A stretch of 64,000 nt of DNA from Neostapfia colusana (Eukaryota > Streptophyta > Magnoliopsida > Poales > Poaceae). Below, piece by piece: positions 24,260 through 34,345 of this stretch. Below the pieces are notes generated by a model that did no database searches, had not been told where the DNA came from, and worked only from the letters and a program-made list of their open reading frames with translations. The DNA is taken from assembly GCA_030760725.1 (NCBI GenBank), contig JASWHV010000008.1:33576720-33640719 (forward strand), read 5' to 3'. Numbering within the stretch: the first letter of the stretch is position 1; each line of letters starts with the position of its first letter. The translations under genes were made by a program, and so were the position numbers.

Positions 24260-25309
24260 CTACTGGACATATGGTACAAACAAGTCGGGAAAATTTAAAC
24301 GGAGAAATTCAGCGGTGTGGTTGCTCCACAAGACTTTGTAAAATCGCAATGTCCGATTTCTTGTGGCACGAGTCTTCTCGTCGATAATCTGTATCGGATA
24401 CTCAGAATAAGTGAGATCCAGATGAAGATCCTCAATGTTCTCCATACGAACTGCGGTTGGGTACTTAAGGCATTTCCGCAGCTGAGAGACGTGGAAAACA
24501 TTGTGAATACCCAAAAGTGACGTCGGTAACTCCAGACGATAGGCCACGGGTCCGCATATCTCAGTGATAGCAAACGGCCCGATGAATCGCGGAGCGAGCT
24601 TTTCTTTCACTCCAAAACGATGAACTCCTTTCATCGGTGAGACACGAAGATAAACATGGTCCCCGATGTCAAAGTGAAGAGGTCGACGTCTTTCGTCTGC
24701 ATAGCTTTTGTGCCGAGATTGAGCAGCCTTTAAATTGGCTTGAATCACTCGCACTCGTTCCTCGGCTTCATTCACAAGATCAATCCCGTAGACCACTCTC
24801 TCACCGGACTCACACCAATTCAGTGGTGTGCGGCACTTCCGGCCATAAAGAGCTTCATACGGGGCCATCTTGATGCTGGATTGATAACCGTTATTATATG
24901 AGAATTCTGCTAATGGTAGATGGTCATCCAAATTCTTCCCATGATTGATGACACATGCCCGTAGCATATCCTCCAGAATTTGATTTATCCTCTCCGTTTG
25001 ACCATTAGTTTGCGGATGATACGCTGAACTCCGAATTAACTTGGTTCCCAAGGAAGCATGCAGTTGCTCCCAAAATCTGGATACGAACAACGCACCTCGA
25101 TCAGAAACGATGGTGCGGGGAACCCCGTGTAAACACATGATTTTTGAGATGAACAGCTCCGCATACTTATTTGTCACATATTTAGTATGGACTGGAATAA
25201 AATGAGCTGTCCTGGTAAAATGATCGACGATTACCCAAATAGAATCATGCTTGTTGCTGGTCATGGGTAAACCAACGATGAAGTCCATACTTATGTCTCC
25301 CACTTCCAT
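24260..25309 (-). pseudogene. TE-A1 integrase core and chromodomain-like end
   Basis: A 349-codon segment with all three catalytic integrase residues in place: Asp in SMDFIVGLP, Asp in SDRGALF, Glu in GQTERINQ. The GDHVYLRVSP domain and a chromodomain-like tail (PIQIIDEK, RTLRFYKVLWSNH) follow. About 30 bases are missing in the tail compared with TE-A2, which removes the DEATWE motif and damages the chromodomain. The segment is separated from the zinc finger upstream by a one-base shift near 25300. It is the best kept integrase core in the window. Confidence 0.88.
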
Positions 25310-26001
25310 GCTGGAACCTTCAGCGGTTGAAGTGGTCCAGCTTTCCTCATATGGTCGGCTTTAACCCGCTGACATGTATCACACTCGGATACATACTTCG
25401 CAATCTCTCTTTTCATCCGTGTCCACCAGAACATGGATTTTAAGTCCTGGTACATCTTATTGCTTCCCGGATGAATGGAGTACTTGGATAAATGCGCTTC
25501 ATCCAGTATCTTCCTCCGTGATTTCATGTTTCGGGGTACCACTATGCGGTTGTCAAACCATAGAGTACCCTCTTCATCTTTGCGGAACATCTTCAACTCA
25601 CCGCTGTCCACTCTCCTCCGGATGTGAGACATACCCCTGTCTCTTTTCTGAGCCTCAACAATCTCATCTCGGGTTGTAGGAATAAGAGCGAGGTTGAACA
25701 GCGATCCATAGGGGACTAAGCGCAGGCTTGGTTCTCCTTCTTCGTGTGCAGCAATGGCTAAATGGTGAACATGGGCTTTCCGACTAAGTGTGTCGGCAAC
25801 CACATTCGCTTTGCCCGGATGGTAATGAATTTCAAGTTCGTAATCCTTGATCAATTCGAGCCGTCTTCGCTGCCTCATATTCAGTTCTTTCTGTGTGAAG
25901 ATGTACTTCAAGCTTTTGTGGTCTGTGTAGAGATGTACTAGATTGCCTAGTAGATAATGTCTCCACATTTTTAACGCTAAGACCACTGCAGCTAGTTCAA
26001 G
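25291..26001 (-). pseudogene. TE-A1 RNase H C-terminal part and integrase zinc finger
   Basis: It reads from AAVVLALKMWRHYLLG through HKSLKYIFTQKELN and IHYHPGKANVVADTLSRK to the zinc finger (HLSKYSIHPGSNKMY ... CDTCQ). The frame runs into the CACTA terminus at 26001/26002. The other half of RNase H resumes at 29939. Here the H2C2 finger is complete, unlike in TE-A2. Confidence 0.88.
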
Positions 26002-26019
26002 CACTACAGGATTCACGTC

Positions 26020-26435
26020 AAATACGACGGCTAAAACCGTTATAAAGCAGAAGCCGTCGTATATAGTTTATATACGACGGCAGTTGTTTATATACGACGG
26101 TTTGTGGCCGTCGTATATATTTTGTCGTATATATAGTTATATACGACGGCACCGTCGTATATAACCGTATATATATGACGGCCGCTTATATACAACGGCC
26201 CGTTTCGTAGACTTGGCCCAGTGGGCCAGGGCCTTTATATACGACGGCTGGGCACTGGCTGTCGTATATAAGGCCTTATATACGACAGCCGCTGGGCCCT
26301 GGCTGTCTTATATAAGAGCTTATATACGACAGCCTGGCCCAGCCGTCGTATATAATTTAGGCTTATTTACGACGGCCCTGTATAGCGGCCGTTGTATATA
26401 AACTATACAGGCCGTCGTATATAAGCTTTTCCATT
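26020..26435. repeat. Left subterminal hairpin array of the CACTA element
   Basis: The motif TATACGACGGC and its variants (TATACGACAGCC, TTTACGACGGCC) occur many times in both orientations. Neighbouring copies face each other so that each pair can fold: for example TTATATACGACGGC and GCTGTCGTATATAA around a 9-base loop near 26236-26272, then similar pairs near 26276-26312 and 26312-26355. In En/Spm-type elements subterminal repeats are binding sites for the TNPA protein, and the gene in this element is of that type. Confidence 0.85.
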
Positions 26436-26596
26436 TTTAAAAAAAATAGAAAATGGCTAACCTAGCTCGATGGCCAGCTACACATCCAAAGACAACAACA
26501 AAACAGTTTGATATATAAATTCACAACAAAGTGCAATAGTACACATCGACAATCACAAAGTCTGACATCCACACAAATAAAAACAAAATCACAAAT

Positions 26597-28326
26597 CTAT
26601 TGATTACTAGCCCCTCCACTACCTTCGGGAGCGAAGAAGTCATCCTGCCGCGGCGAACCTGGCGCCCTTAGCTGTGGCGATGGAGTCTGAGCCTCCGTCC
26701 CTGATCCCTGCGAAACAAAGTGACATATGTACAAGTTTACAATTGTTTTTCTAGGTTCATTAGGATTCTTAGCGATTGGGGCTTCCACTTAATGTAACTT
26801 TCTTTTTATACCTGTACTCCAGGAAACTGCTCCTGTGGTGGCGACGGCTCCAGCACGAACGGAGGTGGCTGCCACAACGGTATCTGGATTTGCTGCCCTT
26901 GCTGTCGAGCTAGCGCCTGCCATTTCAAACATTACAATTTACAAAACTAATTGAAATGCAATGTAATTAAACTATAATTGTATGTTTCTTACTTCCATTG
27001 CTGCTTGCATCTGTGCCATATAGGACGCATGGTACGCCATGGCAGCCCTGTTGTTCTCTCGCTCTCTCGCCAAGGCCTCCTCCTGCCGAGCCAAGCTCTC
27101 CCGAAGCGCCATGACTTCGAGATCTCTCTCGGTGACACGGCGGCTGGAGGAGCCTGCAGCCGAAGACTGCGAGGAGCTGCCTCTCGCAGGTCGTGCCTCC
27201 CTAGAGTTGATGACTCCAGAGAATATGGCAAGCCTAAAAAACGAATCAATTCAAGGTAAAATTAAATAATCTTGAATTGAAAACAATGAAAGTAAATAAT
27301 TCACCTTCCGTGTGCTTTTCCACCTCCGCTTGCATACGTGGCTTGAGGGTCGATGTTCGGGGAGTTTTCCCAATCGAACCCTTCGCCGTGTATCCTCACA
27401 ACCTCTTTCCCATACCTAGTCTGAAAAACAATGAAATTGTGTAAGTTCAACAACATATATAGTGTCAAATAATTTCAGAGGTCATGAAACTTACCAGGCG
27501 CTCCGCTGCGTACTGACTACACTGCTCCGGCTGAGAAGGGTCAGCGTGACCTCTCCTATAGACCGCAGTAGCACTCGGTCGCACACCGATCTCCTTTTCC
27601 TGTGAACATATGTTAGTACGAACAATACTACATTATGAATATAATAAAAACTACCAAGAAACTTACCATCCATTTAGCCATTCGCACAAAACCTTGGACG
27701 CCCATACCGTGCTTCCCTGAGCTCCCTCTGGCATCTCGAGCCTTCTTGGACTTAGCGATGAACTCATCGCTAGCCCAATACCTGCAAAGGGCTCGGTAAT
27801 CTTCAGTTCGTCCCTGTAACCAAGGGACACTAACCTACACACATGCGTAGTTCATTAGGTGTTACTTAGCAAAATTAATATGAACAATTTAAAGATTACG
27901 CAACCTACCTTTGCGTATTGCTCCTCCGTCAAGTACGTGTCGGAGGCGTCTCTGAACGACCCAACCTCGTCGTCGTGGTGCTTTAAGTAGTCATTAACTA
28001 CTTGACTCCGAGCATTCGAAAGCATTTGCATAACAAGCTTCCGAGCATTCACTTCGAACACGGAGCGGGCGTGATCCATCTGCTCAGCCGGGTCCTCAAG
28101 GCGGTACCTGAGCTGTAGGAAGCCAACACAGTTCGACATATACGCACATTAATATTTGAAGGAACATAAAGAATTGAAACTTCAAATATTTATGAAAGTT
28201 ACTTACCCAAAAATCTGCCCACACGACTCCCTGTAGGTTGTCGTTCTCCAGGTGAGGAACGCGTGCGTAGTCATCCCACGACATAGCTGCACGTCCATCA
28301 ATCGCACCGGGGTAGTGCAGACGCAC
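26597..28326 (-). CDS. TNPA-like protein (plant transposase, Ptta/En/Spm family), eight exons
   Basis: I assembled eight exons by GT-AG signals on the minus strand: 28326-28207, 28112-27909, 27834-27667, 27599-27495, 27420-27305, 27233-26993, 26916-26812, 26707-26597. They total 1170 bases with one open frame to TAG at 26597-26599 (389 residues from the first codon shown). Family motifs include AEQMDHARSVFE, DAYLTEE-like DTYLTEEQYAK, WLQGRTEDYRALCRYW, KKARDARGSSGKHGMG, EIGVRPSATAVYRRGHADPS and YGKEVVRIHGEG. A coiled coil rich in Arg/Glu (VTERDLEVMALRESLARQEE) lies near residues 275-310, and the tail is rich in Pro and Gln. The first codon shown is GTG, directly after an acceptor-like TTAG, so an upstream exon may exist. 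The first in-frame ATG is at 28284 (375 residues). The role is binding of the subterminal repeats. Confidence 0.85.
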
Positions 28327-28800
28327 TAAGTTCCCATCGCCTTAGATCCCGGCGTAAGGCAGGTGAATACGGTGGCGGCGCTTGCACACAAGGGAGGCGG
28401 CGGCGGCGCCCGCGCACAGGATTTTGCGTTCGTATGAGGTTGAGCGCCGGTAGATCCGCGGCAGCCGGTCAATGGAGGCCGATGAGTGCCGTCAGATCGA
28501 CAGTCCCGCGACGGAGGAGGCCGAGCGCCGAAGGATTGGCAGTTCCGCGGCAGAGTGTCGGAGGCCGAGCGCTGGCTAAGCCGTGGGGGGAGGGGGGAGG
28601 GGATTGGAGGCCGAACGCCGCGGGGGGGGGGGGGGGGGAGGGGATGCGGGATCGGAGGCCGAACGCCGCGGGGGGGGGGAGGGGGATGGGGGATCAGAGG
28701 CCGAACGCCGCGGATGGGGGGGGAGGGGGTGGGGGGAGGGCGAGGCGGCCTAGGTTGTTCACATCGTGCTTTTGTAGACGTATACGTTACCACTAAATGG
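28327..28800 (-). promoter_or_regulatory. G-rich repeat block upstream of the CACTA gene
   Basis: Between about 28575 and 28735 a ~40-60-bp unit, GGATCGGAGGCCGAACGCCG plus a G run, is repeated three to four times on the + strand, with G runs up to 17 bases (28622-28638). Open frames on both strands are by-products of this composition. The block lies just upstream of the TNPA-like gene and may belong to its promoter or first exon. Confidence 0.45.
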
Positions 28801-29130
28801 GTCGTATCGGGCCCTAAGCCCATTTATGTACATATAGTACTTTCAAACACTCAAACAATCGAAACAATAATCAATTAAACTATTAACTCATATGCATTAA
28901 TCATCTAAGCAATTAACAACTCATCTAAACAAACATAATTACCGTACTTAACAAGCTTATCAATTCTAAGCAATTAAAAAAACACCTAGCTAGCAATTCA
29001 AATAAACCTGGGCAATAATTAAAACTAAGCATATCAATTCATCTAAATCTAAGAAATTATCCACTAAACAATAAAAACAAACGAGCATAATATAAACAAT
29101 TGGTAATTAAAAAACCAAACTTTCTAGATG
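28801..29130. other. AT-rich stretch within the CACTA element, nothing recognised
   Basis: The sequence is dominated by AATTA/CAATTC-like words (about 28840-29110) between two GC-rich blocks. No motif or conserved frame is visible. Confidence 0.5.
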
Positions 29131-29640
29131 GGGAGGGAGGCGGGCGACTTACGTCACGGTGGAGGCGGCGTGGCACGGTGCGGCTGACGGCGTGTGGAGG
29201 CGGACCGGCACGGTGCGGCGGCGCACAGCGCGGGGTGGAGGCTGGGGCGGGGACCTCCGGGGCGGCGGCGGCTGTCGGGCAGGTGGCGGCCAGGGCGGCG
29301 GCTGGCGGGGACGGCCGGGGCGGCGGCTGGCGGCGGCGGGTGGGGCGGCGGCCGGGGCTTCGGCCGCTGGGGCGGCCGGGGCGCCGGCTGGCGGGGGCGG
29401 CCGGGGCTGCGGCCACTGGGGCGGCCGGCGGCCGGGTGGCAGGCCGGGGCGCCGGCTTGTGGGGGCGGCCTCGCGGCGGCCGGGGGGGGGGGGGTGGGGG
29501 GGTGGCCGGGGCGGCGGCTGGCGGCGGAGGGCGGGTGGCGGCTGGCGGCGGCGGGCGGGCGGTGGCGGTCGGCGGCCGGGGCGCTTAGGGCTGCTCGGGC
29601 TCGGGTCGGCGCGGGCGTGAATGCCCGCGCCGACCCGAGC
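29131..29640. repeat. GC-rich (GGCGGCGG/GGCCGGGG) low-complexity array
   Basis: More than 400 bases are built of GGCGGCTGGCGG, GGCCGGGGC and similar words. Several long open frames on each strand result from the absence of A/T and are not protein evidence. The block ends in a GGGCTCGGGTCGGCGCGGGC palindrome-like repeat near 29595-29640. It probably forms the CpG-rich upstream region of the CACTA element. Confidence 0.65.
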
Positions 29641-29644
29641 CCCC

Positions 29645-29930
29645 GCGGGTATATAAGCCTTATTTACGACGGCCACACCATGGGCCATCGTAAATAAGAC
29701 TTATTTACGACAGCCTCGGTGTGGCTGTCGTATATAACTGCTATATACGACAGCCTAGGGTTGGCTGTCGTATATAACACTTATATACGACAGCCACGTA
29801 CTAAACGACGGCTGTACTGTCGTTTATAAACTTATATATGACAGCCTCTGCTGACCGTCGTATGTAAGTTTATATACGACAGCTAGCCGTCGTATGTTAT
29901 ACTGGCTGTTGTATGTTGCCCTGTTTCCTG
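29645..29930. repeat. Right subterminal hairpin array of the CACTA element
   Basis: At least five facing pairs of the TTTACGACGGCC / TATACGACAGCC motif occur, for example TTATTTACGACGGCC with GGCCATCGTAAATAA (29658-29697) and TTATTTACGACAGCC with GGCTGTCGTATATAA (29700-29737). The motif is the same as at the left end, in the same facing arrangement. Confidence 0.85.
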
Positions 29931-29938
29931 TAGTGAAG

Positions 29939-30259
29939 GTCGTGCGTCGGGTAATTCTGCTCATGACCCCTGAGTTGACGGGATCCATACGCGACCACAC
30001 GTCCATCTTGCATCAACACACAACCCAAACCAATGCCGGATGCATCACAATAAACATCAAACGGCTTCATTGTGTCCGGCTGGGCCAAAACTGGAGCTGT
30101 AGTGAGATGCTTCACTAAAGTTTGAAAAGCTTGTTCACATGAATTATTCCAATCATACTTGGTGCTTTTCTTCAAAAGCTCCGTCATAGGTTTAGCGACT
30201 TTGGAGAAGTTTGGAATGAATCTCCGATAATAACCCGCTAAACCTAGGAAACTCCTCAC
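29939..30259 (-). pseudogene. TE-A1 RT thumb and RNase H N-terminal half
   Basis: It carries RSFLGLAGYYRRFIPNF, then the RNase H start FDVYCDASGIGLGCVLMQ with the first catalytic Asp, then RQLRGHEQNYPTHDL, where the CACTA element cuts in. A stop at 30260 (TAA where TE-A2 has GAA) separates it from RT. Confidence 0.88.
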
Positions 30260-31465
30260 TTAATGAACAGATGTTGGAAATTTCAAATTCAGCACTTGCT
30301 CGATTTTACTTGGGTCCACAGCGATGCCTTCCGCTGAAATAATATGCCCAAGAAACAGCACTTTGCTGATCCAAAACTCACATTTACTGAACTTTGCATA
30401 TAGCTCGTGATCCCTCAAGTGTTGGAGTACAATACGCAAATGTTCAGCGTGTTCTTCTTCTGACTTTGAATAGACCAAGATGTCGTCGATGAAAACCACG
30501 ACGAACTTGTCTAACTCCAGAATGAACACAGAGTTCATGAGATACATAAAGTGAGCCGGAGCGTTGGTCAACCCAAAGGACATGACAAGATATTCATAAA
30601 GACCATATCTTGTTGAGAATGTCGTCTTAGGTACATCTTCTGCCTGGATTTTTATCTGGTGATACCCGGACCGAAGATCCATCTTGGAAAATACCTTTGC
30701 ACCCACTAGTTGATCAAATAAAATATCAATGCGCGGTAGTGGATACTTATTCTTGATAGCGACAGCATTCAGTGGACGATAATCTACACATAGTCTCAAA
30801 GTTTCGTCCTTCTTCTTCACGAAGAGTGTGGAACAGCCCCAAGGCGATGAACTTGGCCGTATAAAACCTTTGTCCATGAGGTCATTCAGCTGCTCCTTCA
30901 ATTCTGCTAGCTCCTTCGGTGCCATTTTGTATGGTCGCCGAGAAATAGGTGTCGTTCCCGGTGCTAGTTCAATCTTGAACTCTACATCACGTTCAGGCGG
31001 CATGCCCGGCAAGTCTTCGGGAAACACATCTGGATATTCACATACCACTGGAATATCCTCAAGTTTAGGAGCTTTAATCTGATGCACTGCTGCAACTTGT
31101 TGTGATGGATCCACAAGATTCAATATGTTGCAACCATGTATTGGGGAATTCAGTTGGACAGTCCGAGAGCTGATGTCAAAGATAGCTCCATAATGTGTCA
31201 ACCATGACATCCCCAAGATAATATCAATCCTTTGGCCTTTGAGTATGATAAGGCTTGCAAGATAGATGTTTCCACCCAAACATAAAGGTGCCCGAGAGAC
31301 CATCTCATCTGTTGATATCTTGCCTCCGGGTGAGCTGATATGAAACGGATGCTTAACTGTGCTAAATGGAAGATTATTCTTCAGCACATAGTCACTGCTA
31401 ATAAAATTGTGGGTGGCCCCGGAATCAAACAAAATGAAAGTGGGCTGTTCATGTAACGTGAACAT
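30260..31465 (-). pseudogene. TE-A1 protease and reverse transcriptase (401 codons open)
   Basis: This long segment is intact from the protease active site (FDSGATHNFIS) through DIILGMSWLTHYGA, DVFPEDLPGMPPERDVEF, GFIRPSSSPWG, LCVDYRPLNAV, KMDLRSGYHQI and SFGLTNAPAHF to the catalytic FIDDILVYS and FLGHIISAEGIAVDP. Protease and RT catalytic residues are all present, so only flanking stops at 30260 and 31511 spoil the polyprotein. The Met shown at 31465 is internal; the real start is the gag start near 32515. Confidence 0.9.
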
Positions 31466-31510
31466 GCCCGCTAAAACTGGTTCGCCTTTAGCAATGTCCT
31501 CAATAGAAGT

Positions 31511-32515
31511 TTAATTAACCCTGCCAGCTTTTGAAAGATTCTTCTTTGAAGTTTCACGGTGCTGATCTGAGCATTGATGAGATGACACATAAGTGTGGCT
31601 CTGCTCAGCTCCACGACGGTTTCGTGCTGCAGAAATCCTCAGCTCTCTACTAACACGAGGTGGAGATAATTCGTGCGTACCTGGTTGTGGTAGGGTTGCA
31701 CGAATAATTTCTGTCCGCTGCTGTTGAGGTGGAGGCTCATAAGTGATCAACTCCAGCCCTGGTTGTGATAGTTGCACCACAGGCTGAATTTGTTGTCTAA
31801 CTGGCGAGTAATACCGCACTCGATAGTTCGGACGAACCTCGATTCACTGTCTAGCGGTATACTTCTTTTCAGTTCTGCTTCACAATGAAGATGCATGTCT
31901 TCCTTATGATAGCGGCATTTACCAACTCATTGTAAATACCGTTATTGAACAAGGTCACTTGTTCCTTAAGTTTGACATTCAAACCTCGGAAGAAATACTC
32001 GCACTTCAACGCTTCCGAGTCAACCATATGAGTTGCGTATTGCATCAAGTCTTCAAAATCTTTGAAGTACTCGTACGCACCCCTTTCCCCTTGCTTTAGC
32101 TCAAGAAAATTTGATACTTTGTTCGAAGAATTCCCGAACAAACGTGACGTGCCCGGAAAACATTCCGGAATTCACCCCACGTCACCCAATGACCTTCAGG
32201 AAGAGTTGCAAGATACTCTTCCCACCAAGCCCCAGTGGATCCGTGGAGTTGTTGAGCGGCAAATAGAGTCTTCTGATACTCATCGCACTCAAGCATATCA
32301 AACTTGGCTTCAATACATTGGAGCCAATGAGCCGACTCCAACGGTTCTTTCGCTTCCGAGAAAACAGGTGGTTGTCTTGCTAGAAAATCCAGATAAGTGC
32401 TTGGCGGGGGATTTTGCTGTAGTGTCTCCTGTCATATGCTTTGTCGCACCAACAGATCCAGAGACTCAGCCATCTTTGCCAAGATTTCCGCCAATCCGGT
32501 TGATGATGTCGGCAC
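31511..32515 (-). pseudogene. TE-A1 gag (broken into three frames)
   Basis: Read from right to left: 32515-32096 holds the gag start with a stop in the lead helix (CGA to TGA) and then HWLQCIEAKFDML and FAAQQLHGSTGAWW; 32141-31869 holds FLELKQGERGAYEYF and YFFRGLNVKLKEQV; 31819-31511 holds the Pro/Gln-rich linker. Frameshifts lie near 32105 and 31850. No CCHC knuckle is seen before the protease, as in TE-A2. Confidence 0.82.
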
Positions 32516-34330
32516 TTCTTGTCGTGGCGAATTACTTTCGCCGTCACTCGACTCACCAACCTCACTCCTGGAATGAGCACGATCCGTGCTGCAAGAGTGA
32601 GCAATTTACGGTTAAAATTCAAAGTTTAAACTCAACTTGAATTGAAAACATAACCGTAAAAGTATCAAATCAATATTGCAGCATTACATAAGCTAACTAG
32701 GGTTTCGACAATACTGAAATCTATCAAATGTGAGCAAGTTTATCCAAACCCTTAATTCCAACAGTAGGACAAACTGAAAAATAACTCAAGAACATGTTAT
32801 GGAGCTTAGAGAAGTCTTAAACATCCTTGTCCACAACAAGTCTTAAGTTACATAGGCAATAAGCACTACTCTGTTCAGAATGACTAATTGGTCTTAACCC
32901 CAGAATTTGAAAGTTATAGTTAACTTCAGTATCTTTCCAACGAGTATTCATTTGCCTTCATATAAGTTCTGTATCAAAAGTTGTGATATTTCAAATTTAA
33001 CAGAAATCTGGAACAATTTTGACAGCACCTCCTCTGAAAGTGGCTGTTTTGTCCGAAAGATTTCATACAATTAAACTCCAAATCTGGAGAAACTTTGAAC
33101 AACGAAGTCATAGCATATATCACAATCTTTCCAACGGTGATTACTTGACCCTTAGAAAATTTTCTACAGAATGTTATGGTCGAAATACAGAAATTTCCAG
33201 AGAGCAATTTATGCCTGCCCTGTTTTTGGGCAGTTCACACTCCTCTGAGAATTTCATCCATTTGGAAGGTGATTCTGATCTGGGGTTCTACTGAAGAGTT
33301 GAAGAATAATTCAATAGCTTTCCATAAATGTATCACTCACCTCCATTGGTTCAACCAAACAAACGTTATGTCCTGTTCAACTTCAGAAAAATTCTGCTGA
33401 AAACAGGGGAGGTTTCTCCTAAGTCTATGTGAATAAATCTATACTCCCAATTGACTCTTAGTTCAATATAGGAGTTCATTAACCCCTAATAGAATCCTAG
33501 ACTCCAAATTTACACTTTTTCTTTGCAAACCTCCTTTTTCATGCCGTTCAAATCATGTCACTGTACTACGTTTCCTCACCAAATTAAAATCCTAACCGGC
33601 TTTATACCGGCATATACGTTTCAAGTGGTGGCACTAAACGATCACTCACAAATGTTTTCTACACGACATGTACTAACGTGGTTACAGTACCTGCAGAAAA
33701 CCACTCAATAATGATGCACACAATGGGTTTATCATTTCAGGCAGGTCCATATCATAGTAAAAACATACGCCCCGTATCATTGCCATACGGGCCGTCCTTG
33801 AGTCAAGCCATGTCTCAAGGTACATGATCGGGTTATTCGCCACCCGACGGGGGCTCCACACCTTTGCAATAAAGCACACCGGTGGAACAGCGCTTTCATA
33901 TGCCTCATAGGACATGAAGAGTCCTAAAGAACACACTTCATGTTACAAACCACATGATGGGGTCTCCTCCTCTTGCCCCTGGGTTTGCGCACTGGAGGCT
34001 AGTGCCATTCATATGTCTCTAAGACATGAAGAGTCTTAGAAAACATATTCACTTCCTGTCCATTGCTGAACGGAACATCCCACACTACTTTCCTCGTATG
34101 GGTGAGCTAACCGAAATTGATCCGCTTTCGGTGGCGTTCCTTACCATTCTTACCTCCACGTAGGTGCGTCGTTACAAAATTGAAATACTAAATGATAACA
34201 CACTGTTAGCTTGCCACCTTAAGTAACTATGCTAATAATACTCCTTATGTGGGCATACTATACGTTCCTCACTCGTATACTCCTAAGTTTTCAAAAATCT
34301 GCTCTTTTCATGAGTGCTATTCCCAATGCG
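32516..34330 (-). other. TE-A1 untranslated leader (1.8 kb)
   Basis: AT-rich leader between the primer-binding site and gag. A frame of 84 codons at 33936-33682 (motifs VWSPRRVANNP, MYLETWLDSRT) has protein-like composition, but I do not recognise it. Just upstream, GACTCTTCATGTC occurs twice about 110 bases apart (minus strand, near 33910 and 34025). It could be a decayed extra gene comparable in position to the family-B ORF1, but no sequence likeness is visible. Confidence 0.4.
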
Positions 34331-34342
34331 GCTCTGATACCA
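34331..34342 (-). other. Primer-binding site of TE-A1 (initiator tRNA-Met)
   Basis: TGGTATCAGAGC on the minus strand, three bases inside the 5' LTR end. This is the perfect 12-base complement of plant initiator tRNA-Met used by most Ty3/gypsy elements. Confidence 0.92.
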
Positions 34343-34345
34343 CGC

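Larger units (their letters stand above)
26002..29935 (-). mobile_element. CACTA (En/Spm) transposon, 3.9 kb, TNPA-like gene only
   Basis: The ends are CACTACAGGA (26002-26011) and its inverse TCCTGTAGTG (29926-29935), flanked by AAG on both sides (25999-26001 and 29936-29938). CACTA termini, a 3-bp duplication and arrays of subterminal repeats define the superfamily. One multi-exon gene for a TNPA-like protein is present on the minus strand. No TNPD-type transposase (DDE, transposase_21-like) can be found, and the remaining space is too small for one. The element is therefore probably non-autonomous but encodes its own accessory DNA-binding protein. It interrupts the RNase H of TE-A1. Confidence 0.93.

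Noticed and set aside
26020..26435. CRISPR-like array
   Set aside because: Repeats are degenerate, face each other as hairpins and lie at CACTA ends with a target duplication; spacers are not unique units.
28326..28823. 165-codon Pro-rich minus-strand protein upstream of the TNPA-like gene
   Set aside because: It is generated by the G-run minisatellite, although part of it might be a real first exon; no evidence decides this.
29100..29697. Long Gly/Ala/Arg-rich and Pro-rich frames on both strands
   Set aside because: Low-complexity GGC/GCC sequence keeps all frames open; there are no motifs.
34331..34342. tRNA gene fragment
   Set aside because: Only the 12-base primer-binding complement is present; no cloverleaf can be formed around it.
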